Positions 47,242 through 55,540 of a stretch of 55,588 bases of DNA are shown in pieces. The stretch is from Planctomycetota bacterium (lineage in GTDB: Bacteria > Planctomycetota > Phycisphaerae > Sedimentisphaerales > Anaerobacaceae), in assembly GCA_019456195.1 (NCBI GenBank), contig VRUK01000026.1:1-55588 (forward strand), given 5' to 3'. A model generated the notes under the pieces. It saw only the letters and a program-made list of their open reading frames with translations, had not been told where the DNA came from and did no database searches. Position numbers and translations under genes: made by a program. Position 1 is the stretch's first letter. The number at the start of each line of letters is the position of its first letter.

Positions 47242-48702
47242 ATGATATTAGCACAGACCTTAAAATTCAAATTAGTCAATATACTTATCGCCATTCCGCT
47301 TTTGTGGATAACAGCAGTATGTCTATCTCAGGCGCAGGAGACTAATAAGCAGGATCCGGCCATGGGCAAACTAAAGATCGAAGGAAAATCTATTGTGCGT
47401 CTGATTCTGCGACGAGAGGACAATAATGAGAGAGAGGAATTTCGCCGGCCGGACCAAATCATAACGCTGCCGACAGGTAAATACTGTTTGCAGGAGGTTC
47501 ATCTTGAAGGTGGATATATCTGTTATGCGTCGAGAGGTCCAAAGCGTCTTATAGCAAGTGTTACCTCGGATGAACCAGCGACTTTGAAGATAGGTGCGCC
47601 CTTGAAGCAAGCCGTCAAAGTAAACCGACAAGGGTGCCATTTAGTAATGAATTATGAATTACTCGGAGTGGGTGGGGAACAATATACCGGCGGAAATACT
47701 GGTGAACCACCGACATTTACCGTCTATAAAGGAGATAAAGAAATCGCCTCAGACAAGTTCGAGTTTGGCTGAGGCGGCACATGCTCGTACTCGTGGCGAG
47801 TACCTCCAAATATCTTCGGCAAATTCAGGATTGTCGCTTCACAGGACATCGGCATACTGGGCACAAAAGAAGGTGCGGCAGTCGTTTATAACTGGAAGTG
47901 GTATTACTCAGCGCCAGGAGTGCTTTTATGGCTGGCGTTGATTCTTGTGTTTGTGTTACCCAGGTCAAACCGTAATCCCCGGGCGCTGCTTATCATCGCC
48001 CCGCTCCTGGTCGTGAACCTGTTATACCTGCTGTTCAAGAAGGCCATAGGCATGCCTTCCTCAGCAGCACAACAGTTTGATATGCTGTTTCAATCTATAT
48101 CTATAAGTATCTCCGTAATGTGGTTGATAGCGCATAAGCTTGGAAATCGCAATCGCTTTGTTACATTCCTTCTGACTCTCGCCCTAATGGCAGTGCTTGG
48201 TCTGGTAGGTGCTATATCCTACTGTGGACTGACATTTTCGCAGCAGACTGGAGGGGAAGTGATAATACTGGCTATGTTGGCATTGGCAATGCTGCTTGGT
48301 TTCGTCCTAACTGGCCGACAATGCCGAAATCGCTATAGCGGCTTACGATTTGTGTTATATCTGGCCCTCTGGACAATAGCTGTCTGTCTTGCGAGTACGC
48401 TCGTGTTTTACCCAATTGTGTTTATTATTCAACAAGTCCCTGTTCCGATTTCTACAGTATTGCTTGTGGCCCTGATATCAGGCTTGGCATTCGGTACCTT
48501 TTTATATGTGATTAATCTTCCCTTTATGATTTTGGTGTTTTACAGTCCCTTTTTCCGCGAACGATTTTATGCATGTTTGCGTCTCAAATCGATGCCGACA
48601 ACTACACCGCAGCCAAATACCAGCCAACCTAATGAGCAGCAAAGCCCACACCCGGAAAGACCCGAAGACGGCGGCTCTGTCTCAGAAACGCTGATACCGT
48701 AA
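47242..48702 (+). CDS. membrane selenoprotein (FGU-G-x-T-C-x-x-SWR family), Sec177
   Basis: 486 residues when the TGA at 47770-47772 is read as Sec; the frame stays open across it to the stop at 48702. The signal peptide (IAIPLLWITAVCLSQAQE) precedes an extracytoplasmic beta domain with LPTGKYCL near residue 75 and DKFEFG-U-GGTC, then SYSWRVPPNIFGKF. After ~residue 220 come seven or eight membrane helices (GVLLWLALILVFVLP, ALLIIAPLLVVNLLYLLF, VIILAMLALAMLLGFVL and others) and a proline-rich tail. U177/C181 form the U-x-x-x-C pair. The architecture suggests a membrane-tethered thiol/selenol redox protein that may pass electrons across the membrane (inference). Standard annotation would call two separate ORFs. 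Confidence 0.87.
47787..47803 (+). promoter_or_regulatory. bacterial SECIS-like hairpin 2
   Basis: GTACTCG-TGG-CGAGTAC, perfect 7-base stem, 14 bases after the TGA. Same loop as hairpins 1 and 3, different stem. Confidence 0.82.
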
Positions 48703-48840
48703 ATACTTACATAAAAAATATTAATAAAAGCACAAAATAATTGTAATTTTTCCCGGAAATCAAAGTCTAATCTTATATCGCGAGTAAATAACGGGCTTTC
48801 AGTTTGTCCAAATATTAACCTTATTTGGAGGTTCCGAAAA

Positions 48841-50249
48841 ATGCGACCTAAAATCAATATTTGGCTGACCGTGGGAATCAGCCTGATTGTATTTACATCT
48901 CCGGCACAAGCACAGGACCAGCAATGGCTTCAATATCACTCATCGCACGAATCGTGGCAGCCTCTCGGGGATATAAATGCGTCGTATCCGGAAGTGGTGT
49001 CTGACAAGCCAGAGGGCGTTGAACTGCCCGATTTCAAATGCGAAGAACGTTTTTTTGCTCGCTGGCCTACGCCTATGGTTGCCGGCGGCGGTCTCTGGTT
49101 GGCTTTTGACCGCAAAAGCAAGGCTGGCCCGCACGACTTACTGTATATAGACCTGAATGGAAACGGCAGTCTGGCTGATGAGTCTGCTCTGGAGGCGTAC
49201 GAATTAGATGAACGCAATGCAAAGTTCGATCCGGTAAAGATACTTTTTGAAGGTGAAGACGGCCCGATTACCTACCACCTGAACGTCAAGTTTTATCGCT
49301 TACCCAATCGTACTTCCTTAGTTTTATGGCCGGCAGGATGGTACGAGGGAGCTATCAAAGTCGCAGGGGCAAACAAGTATTGCGTGCTTATCGACTATAA
49401 CTCAAACGGCACATTTAATGATAAATCGCTCAACGCCGCCGAGTGCGACCGGATACAGATCGGCAAAAAAGGTGACCAGGACGCTCGTTTTGTCGGCAAC
49501 TTCATCGAGATTGACTGTGCGCTGTACCGGCCCGAGATTGCCCGGGATGGCGCCTGTATAAAGCTCATCAAGGCCGAGGACATAAAATTAGGAAATATTC
49601 GACTGCCGCAGACTATTAAGGAATTTTCCGCGGGAGGCGAGAACGGATTATTTAAGCTCAAGCTTGAAAGCGGCACCGGCTCGCTGCCGGTCGGGAGATA
49701 TCGTATCAATCAGTGGGCCATCGAACACGAAGACGAAAAGGGCAAAAATGGAAGCTGCAAGGCATGTGTTCCTCTGATAAAGGTGATTTTGATATTACCC
49801 CAGGCAATGAGACCGAGCTTTCGATTGGTGAGCCAATAGTATCCACTCTGGAGGTAAATAAAAAGGATTCAGGATACTCATTTAATCAGAGCCTTGGAGG
49901 ACGGTTCGGCGAGCGCATCGAATTGACCCGCAATGGCAGCCAGCCGCCAGCCCCTAAACTGCATATCAAAAGCAAAGACGGCTCATACGACCGAACTTTT
50001 AGCTTCGAGTATGGCTGAGGTAATACCTGTGCGCTCTCGTGGCGAGAGCCTAAAAATGTAAAAGGACCATTTATCGCAACCGTGGACATCGGCGCTCCCT
50101 TCAAAGTACAAAGTAAGCCCTACACCATAGCAGCCTCGGCTATTACACCTAAACGAAATATCTGGCTGACGGTTGTTGTCCTAACCGTTGTGGTCGCCAT
50201 CGTGATTATTCAACTGTTACGTACAAAGAGAACTCAAGTAATCCACTAA
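48841..50249 (+). CDS. membrane-anchored selenoprotein (same family), Sec ~393, with one apparent frameshift
   Basis: About 469 residues once two interruptions are bridged. Strong ribosome site TTGGAGGT. Signal peptide ends AQAQ. Two DxNxNG calcium-type loops are present (YIDLNGNGSLADE, LIDYNSNGTFND). At the A5 run 49744-49748 the frame breaks; one extra A restores GKKWKLQGMCSSDKGDFDI and the paralogue-like domain (LPVGRY..., LSIGEPIV). The TGA at 50016-50018 then follows FSFEYG and continues GNTCALSWREPKNVKGPF to a C-terminal membrane helix (NIWLTVVVLTVVVAIVIIQL) and TAA at 50247. The frameshift may be an assembly error or a real mutation. U-x-x-x-C is conserved with its paralogues. Confidence 0.78.
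50033..50049 (+). promoter_or_regulatory. bacterial SECIS-like hairpin 3
   Basis: GCTCTCG-TGG-CGAGAGC, perfect 7-base stem, 14 bases after the TGA. Relative to hairpin 2 the stem differs at positions on both arms that still pair. Confidence 0.82.
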
Positions 50250-50392
50250 CTTAATCTTGTTAAGGAATCAGGATTGACTGGCGGTAGGAGCCGCGAAGGA
50301 AAATTACTATGCGTCGAAATTGGATAGTGGTTTTGTACACCCGGAGGGGTTTATCCTGCAAGAACTCAATGAAAAAATTAAAGAGGCCGCCA

Positions 50393-51880
50393 ATGCAAAA
50401 TAATAAGAAAACAATTGTAATCACAATTCTAATTTGGGCAGGTTTTACTTCACTCTGTCTGGCCGCAACCACCACTAGCAAAACAATTCCAAAGCATCCA
50501 ACTGCCTTTGAATTGCTGGACAGGTACGCAGAAAATCAGGACAAATTCAAATCTTTTATCGTAAGAACTGTGACAAGTATGACAGAAGAAGATATAACCA
50601 AAGATGGAATAGTTTCACAATCATCAGAATCTAAATGGGAGATTGAGTTACGTTATGAGGATGATGGCGGTAACTTCCGTGCCTACTTGTGCCCGAGACA
50701 TCTTCAGAGTGCATCAGATGAGTCTTTGGTTCCAGAAGATAGATACCACAGAAACCTGTGGAACGGCAAAATATATTTCGAGCACCACAAGAGACCGACT
50801 GTGGATGACAGTGGCAGTTACATCTCATCTGATAAACAATATATCAAAGATGCAATAGCCATAGGATATCCTTGACCGTGTTCGTTTCTCGGTTGGTTAT
50901 ATGGAGATGTCGAACCGTTTGATTCGATATTGAAGCAAGCGAACTCCATATCAGTTCGCAGCGAGCTTGAGCGGGTCGGCTCGGGAGAATGCTATGTCAT
51001 CGACGCAAATACAAAACATGGCACTTACACTATATGGCTCGACCCCGAGCATGGCTACGGCATAGCGAAGGCAGACATCCACAAAGGGCCAAAAGACCTT
51101 CGCTTTGGACGACCGCTGGAGTACTATATGTTTGCGCCATATGACATTTCAATTCGAAATGTTCGCTTCGAAAGCATAGAGGGTGTCTGGATTCCCATGG
51201 AAGCGGATTTTCTGGCTGACTTCAAGGGGGCCCACAAGGGATCCAGCAGAGTATCAGTGAGGAAGGTTCACCAGAGGGTCACAGAAATGCTTCTCAATCC
51301 TGACCATGCTGAGTTACAATCTTTCGTCCCGGATATTCAGAATGGCACGAGTCTCAGAATCTTCGGGTTACCTGGAATCAAGTACAAGTGGCGGGAAGGA
51401 ATGAAGTTCATAACGGACGAATGGGATGGCAGTATCAGATATGTGCCGAAGGATTGGTCGATACTTATCGGGGCGGGTAAACCGATGCCAAAGTTTGAAG
51501 GTGTCAATCTGGACCTGTCTGCTGAACAAATTAAAAACAGGGCAATTCTTCTTTGCTTCTTCGATATGGAGCAGCGGCCGTCACGGAATTGCATTATGCG
51601 ACTTGCAAAACAAGCGGAGCAACTCAAGCAAAAAGGCATAACCATCGTTGCTGTTCAGTCTTCACAGATTTCCGAAAGCAAACTCAATGAATGGATAAAA
51701 AAGTATAATATCCCCTTCACAGTGGGAGCGATAACAGCGGATATTGAAAAGGCACGTTTCACCTGGGGTATTCGTTCACTCCCTTGGCTGATTCTAACAG
51801 ACAAAGAACATACTGTCCGGGCTGAAGGTTTCAGCATGTCCGAACTCGATGAAAAAATAAGTGCAATCACTCAGCGTTAA
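50393..51880 (+). CDS. LolA-like/thioredoxin-like exported protein, probable selenoprotein (Sec161)
   Basis: 495 residues if the TGA at 50873-50875 is read through; ATG 50393 is preferred because AGAGG lies 6 bases before it and a signal peptide follows (IVITILIWAGFTSLCLAA). The N-terminal half resembles LolA-like sorting proteins (FELLDRYAENQDKFKSFIV). At IGYP-U-PCSFLGWLYG the frame continues without a break in protein quality. The C-terminal ~150 residues are an AhpC/TlpA-like thioredoxin fold (RAILLCFFDMEQRPSRNCIM, KKYNIPFTVGAITAD) that lacks the usual CxxC and keeps one Cys. U161-P-C163 would be a U-x-C pair. A weaker hairpin at 50880-50915 is consistent with SECIS. A nonsense mutation from GGA or CGA is the main alternative. 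Confidence 0.6.
50880..50915 (+). promoter_or_regulatory. possible SECIS-like hairpin 4
   Basis: GTTCG/CGAAC outer stem, small internal loop, TCTC/GAGA inner stem, 13-base G-rich loop beginning 16 bases after the TGA. Weaker than the other five. Confidence 0.45.
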
Positions 51881-51974
51881 TGCTTATTTGCAGAAATTGC
51901 ACGACAACTGCAATTTCATTGCGACACGTCTTACAGAAAGAGCAATTTTCTTCAACTTCACCACGCATTTTTTA

Positions 51975-53669
51975 TCAGTGACTATGCAGGTTCTTTAATA
52001 GTGCCGGATATTTTGAACCGTGCGGGGTATGGCAATAGCTGCAGCCATCTTTAGTCCGCGATAGAGCCGAGCCTAAGAATTCTAATTTGTCAAATCCGGT
52101 TCCCATGGATTTCGCAGGAAATGACAGGCCATCAGGCGGTTCACCATCATGACAGGTCAGGCAGAATTCCGTACGTGTACCTGTCCAGGGTTCGGCGCCC
52201 CCGGAATCCGGGTCAATCAGACTTACGACACCGTTGCGATGTTTGTTGTTGTCATGGCACATCAGGCAGTCTTTGTCCGTAATCTCGCCGGAAATGTGCT
52301 TCGAGGCCATATTAAACTCTCCATCGGAGCCCAGGATTTGTCTGCGGCCATATACACCTTCGCGAGGATGGCAATTGGAACACACCTCGTGCTTCTGACC
52401 AAAGTCATCGGTACCGACTTGGCCTACATGGCAGTAGTCACAGTTCTCATCCTGCTTGTGGTGATAATCCGAATCACCGTGACAATCAATACACCCCTCC
52501 TGATGAGGCAGCTCTAAATCGATTGCAAACTTGCCCGAGCTAACTTTACCTTTCCAAACCTCTCGTGTGGGAGCCGACTCGATTTGAGCCAGCGTATCGT
52601 CATTGACTTCGTTGTTGTACACTGCGCTGAACTGCCCGACTGCGAATGCCACCTGGTCGTCGGGAGCAACAATTGTACCTTCGACTTCGGCCTCAAAAGC
52701 TTTTCCGGGGGCAATCCTTTGGAGCGGATTACTGCGCCTCGAACGCATCCGACGGCCACTACCGGCTTTAATGCTCAAAGCCTGTCCGCCGCTATTAATA
52801 ATCTCAAGGTTTTTGACGGCGTCGGCCGCCTTGTAATAGAAGTCAATGGGTTTGTCAGTCGTGTTCTCAAATTTTAATTTGGCTGCGACTACGTCACCGA
52901 CAATCAATTTTTCCGGATCGATACTTAGCCCGCAGCGCAGACCGTTAACCGTCTGTCCCCATTGCGGCACTGGTGGCGGCGGCATCCGGCCACCGTTGGC
53001 GATAAGTTTTTTCAGCACTCTTTCAACAGGTGGAATTCTGAAATCAAACGGCCCCGGCCCGGCGTAAAAGGCAACCTTGCCGTCGATATCAGTAATGGTA
53101 ACGCGAACAGGCCAGGACTTATAATCGTCATTGACCTTGCCGTCCATACCGTCTATGACCATCGGTATGGTAAATTTGTACTTGGCAACACACTCGCTGG
53201 CGAGAATAGTCCGCTCATCAAGGTCTTTCGGTCTGCCAACAATGCCCGTTTTGTTGCCCTCTCTCAACATTTCAGGATGGGCTTCGCGGATATAAACAAT
53301 CAGGAACTCGATATCTTTATTGTACGACGCGTACAATCTTTCCATGTCTGCTGCACGGGATGTGAACGGGGGTCACGTATAGCTCGACATAATCATACAG
53401 ACCGGCTTTTTGCCCCGGAAGGAGGATAATTTCACCGTATCGGTTTCACTGATTACTCCCTGAGATTTTCCTGTTTCATCCGTCTCAATCACCAGCCTGG
53501 GCAACTCGAAATCGGGTGGGAACTCTCCGATATTAATCTTGGGATTATAGCCCCGAGGCATTTTCTTTTGTTGACCTTCTGAGATATTTGCTATCAGAGA
53601 TACCAACAGAAATACGATTGTCAACAAGAAGGGAATGTTTCGAAAAACTTTTCTGCAAACTTTTTTCAT
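51975..53669 (-). CDS. deiodinase-like selenoprotein fused to hexahaem cytochrome c, Sec99
   Basis: 564 residues when the TGA at 53373-53375 is read as Sec. AAGGAG precedes ATG 53669. The N-terminal membrane/signal segment is LLTIVFLLVSLIANISEGQ. Residues ~45-225 form a thioredoxin-like domain whose active site SSYT-U-PPFTSRAADM matches the iodothyronine deiodinase signature (S-C-T-U-P-P-F), followed by DIEFLIVYIREAHP, also a deiodinase-family segment. Residues ~245-390 form a beta-sandwich (VVAAKLKFENTTDKPIDFYY). The C-terminus has six CxxCH motifs at about 393, 410, 430, 468, 503 and 543. The haems imply export and electron delivery to the selenol; the substrate could be a peroxide, a disulfide or a halogenated compound. 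It lies 83 bases downstream of the NapH-like gene. Confidence 0.9.
53342..53358 (-). promoter_or_regulatory. bacterial SECIS-like hairpin 5
   Basis: CCGTG-CAGCAGA-CATGG on the minus strand, 5-base stem with one G-T pair, beginning 14 bases after the TGA, the same spacing as hairpins 1-3. Confidence 0.6.
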
Positions 53670-53752
53670 CGTTAACTCCTTAATCCAAACCTGTATATTC
53701 CTGCTCCATTTTGCCTGATTTCATTTGCTAAATCAATAATAATTATTGCGCT

Positions 53753-54619
53753 TTACCCCAGTTTCTCAATATCGAGAGGAGTGTTTGTTTTTGAATTTTC
53801 AAAGATACTTCCGAGAGTCAATGCGCCTGGTTTGCAGCCGATGCACTCAAGGCAGCGACCGCACCGAGAGTCATTCGGGCTTTTTTCCGGCTCTATACCG
53901 TACTCGCACATTTTATGGCACTGTTTACACTCGGTACACTGATAAGGATTAAATCTCAGGAAAAGCGCCGATACACGATTGAAAAGTGAAAATATCGCGC
54001 CAAGCGGACAAAGTATCCTGCACCACGGTCTTTTTATAAAGAAAATGGCTACTAAAAACAGGATAAGGATAGTAAGCTTCAATGCGCTCGGCCAGATAAT
54101 CTCCTTACCTCCAATCGCCTGGCCGACCATATTTGGTACCGCCGCTTCGAGCGCCCCGGCCGGACATACCCGGCAGACAAAAAGCCAATGCCCTTCTCCG
54201 AAAAAATAAGGAACTGCAAGCACTGTGACAATTAAAACCACATAACGCAAATTACCAGTCCATTTAGGCAGGTCGAACCTGGGGGTTGGTACTTTGGCGA
54301 CAAGGTCCTGCAAAAAACCAAAGGGACAAACCCAGCCGCATATAAGAGTTCCAAACAAAACTCCGACGGCGATTAATAACCCGACTGCTATAAAAGGAAA
54401 AATATGCAGTGCGCCGAACTGGGCGATGATTCCGATAGGACAGGCGAAAGTTGACAACGGGCACGCGTAACAATGAAAAACAGGTGAGCACACAGTGTGC
54501 ATACGCAGACCCAGCGGATCCAGCCAGAGAAGAAGGAATGCCGATTGCACCCAAATCCGCCAGCCGAGAAGTTTCGAAGCGAGTTTGCTTAATTTTGTTT
54601 TTTCGACCATGGTCACCAT
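53753..54619 (-). CDS. NapH/MauN-type membrane iron-sulfur protein
   Basis: 288 residues, about five membrane helices (LLWLDPLGL, IAVGLLIAVGVLFGTLICGW, YVVLIVTVLAVPYFF, LTILILFLVAIFFI). Cysteine motifs CGWVCPFGFLQD and CRILCPLGAIFSLFNR are those of NapH/NosR-type quinol-oxidising proteins. The C-terminal part has two [4Fe-4S] sites, CTECKQCHKMC and CGRCLECIGCKPG. It probably takes electrons from menaquinol and delivers them to periplasmic haems, here most likely the hexahaem selenoprotein encoded just downstream. The start is ATG 54619 or 54610; 54619 lies within the SECIS-like hairpin of the upstream small selenoprotein gene. Confidence 0.88.
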   Translation of the reverse strand: MVTMVEKTKLSKLASKLLGWRIWVQSAFLLLWLDPLGLRMHTVCSPVFHCYACPLSTFACPIGIIAQFGALHIFPFIAVGLLIAVGVLFGTLICGWVCPFGFLQDLVAKVPTPRFDLPKWTGNLRYVVLIVTVLAVPYFFGEGHWLFVCRVCPAGALEAAVPNMVGQAIGGKEIIWPSALKLTILILFLVAIFFIKRPWCRILCPLGAIFSLFNRVSALFLRFNPYQCTECKQCHKMCEYGIEPEKSPNDSRCGRCLECIGCKPGALTLGSIFENSKTNTPLDIEKLG

Positions 54620-54623
54620 GGTC
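54605..54623 (-). promoter_or_regulatory. bacterial SECIS-like hairpin 6, overlapping the next gene's start
   Basis: GACCATGG-TGA-CCATGGTC, perfect 8-base stem, beginning 15 bases after the TGA at 54639-54641. It contains both candidate ATGs of the NapH-like gene, so Sec decoding and NapH initiation may affect each other. Confidence 0.7.
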
Positions 54624-54629
54624 CCCTGT

Positions 54630-54887
54630 TTAAGTGCCTCACGTCTCGCATTCTTCGGGTGCCTCGCCGGTGTATGTTTGCTTTATCTTTCCCGACTCAT
54701 CTCGCGTTACGCCGCCAACTGAAGCTTCTTTGATGAGAGCCGGTTCCGATTTGGCAACCGCCGGAGAACCGTCCTGGTTTTGGGGTAAAACGTTCGTCGA
54801 ATGAAAAACCGCACCGTATGTGATTAAAACCGCCCCAAGCAGAATCAGCAGGAAAAAACCGATGATTTTTTTATTTTTTGTCAGCAT
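54630..54887 (-). CDS. small membrane-anchored selenoprotein with C-terminal C-E-T-U-G-T, Sec83
   Basis: 85 residues with the TGA at 54639-54641 read as Sec, followed by GGC ACT and a TAA at 54630-54632. The N-terminal helix IIGFFLLILLGAVLITYGAV anchors it. The outside part has SVGGVTRDESGKIKQTYTGE, then APEECET-U-GT. C80-x-x-U83 is a standard C-x-x-U redox motif; only two codons follow, as in C-terminal selenol relays. The hairpin after it is the strongest of the set. Without Sec the motif would lose its redox partner. It lies between selC and the NapH-like gene, with a promoter at 54928-54955. Inferred role: electron or thiol relay for this system. Confidence 0.78.
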
Positions 54888-54927
54888 TAAAACGACTTCT
54901 ACTATTCAAATACTCTATACTATATCT

Positions 54928-54955
54928 ATTATACTTTTATATCGGACAAGCACAA
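54928..54955 (-). promoter_or_regulatory. promoter of the small selenoprotein/NapH/deiodinase-like operon
   Basis: Minus strand: TTGTGC (54955-54950), 16-base spacer, TATAAT (54933-54928), ~40 bases before ATG 54887. Confidence 0.55.
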
Positions 54956-54990
54956 GCAAATAGTCTTGCTTTATCCGTCCCGGAAATAAA

Positions 54991-55085
54991 TGGCGGAGGC
55001 GAATGGGAATCGAACCCACCCGGGACCTTATCAGCCCCACACTGGCTTTGAAGACCAGGGGCACCACCAGGCACCAGTCACCTCC
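54991..55085 (-). tRNA. selC: tRNA-Sec (TCA anticodon)
   Basis: 95 bases including encoded GCCA end. The 8-base acceptor GGAGGTGA pairs with TCGCCTCC (one G-T). The 6-base D stem is GGTGCC/GGTGCC with a TGGT loop. The anticodon arm is CTGGT-CTTCAAA-GCCAG, with TCA read as the selenocysteine anticodon. There is a long variable arm (GTGGGGCTGATAAGGTCCC). The T arm is TGGGT-TCGATTC-CCAT. The arrangement matches E. coli selC closely, so UGA is read as Sec in this organism. Confidence 0.97.
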
Positions 55086-55113
55086 ACATAGTTTTTTTGT
55101 TTTATCAGATACC

Positions 55114-55142
55114 ATAGTAATAAATCCGCTTCGTCCTGTCAA
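55114..55142 (-). promoter_or_regulatory. selC promoter
   Basis: Minus strand TTGACA (55142-55137), 17-base spacer, TACTAT (55119-55114); predicted start ~22 bases before the tRNA. The -35 box sits ~17 bases from the edge of the dispersed repeat. Confidence 0.75.
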
Positions 55143-55158
55143 TGAGTAAGCATCCCTT

Positions 55159-55540
55159 TGAAATTGGCTTTGATTGGGTTTGAATTGGGTTTGTTTTTGG
55201 CTTTATTGGGTTTGAATTGGGTTTGTTTTGGCTTTGTTTTTTCACTCCGCCAGCGAGTTAAAATCTCGTATTTACTTGTCATATCTATAGTTATGTTCAT
55301 TTTGTCATTTCTGAAATTGGCTTTGTTTTGCATAAAAAGGGTGTATTTGTCGAACATTCTCTACAGTTGTAGAGGGAAAATGAGTGAAAAGTGATCTAAA
55401 GTGACTAAAGTTGGGTGTTTCATATCTCTTATCTCATTCCGTCCACTGAAAGCCAGATAAAATTTCATATTGTGGGCTTAGGCCCCCTGTTGCGTGTCAA
55501 GTTAGCAGCTCTCGAGGGTAAACTAAGGGAGTAAAAAAAC
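55159..55540 (-). repeat. dispersed ~380-base repeat, copy B (inverted relative to copy A)
   Basis: Same blocks as copy A (26740-27119), read on the minus strand: TTTTTACTCCCTTAGTTTACC, then AACAGGGGGCCTAAGCCCAC, GATATGAAACACC, CTCTACAACTGTAGAG, TTTTTATGCAAAACAAA, TTTCAGAAATGACAAAATG and the CAAACCCAATTC array. A 72-codon frame can be drawn through it but lacks a ribosome site. It lies immediately upstream of selC. The rest of the window, to 55588, holds only intergenic sequence. Confidence 0.88.

Noticed and set aside
49744..49748. Programmed -1 frameshift at the A5 run
   Set aside because: The site in frame (GGC AAA AAT) is not a good slippery heptamer and no downstream stimulator is evident; an assembly indel or mutation is simpler.
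44779..53669. TGA read as tryptophan or a general alternative code
   Set aside because: TGA ends many normal genes here (including the first selenoprotein gene at 45943), and a tRNA-Sec rather than an altered tRNA-Trp is encoded.
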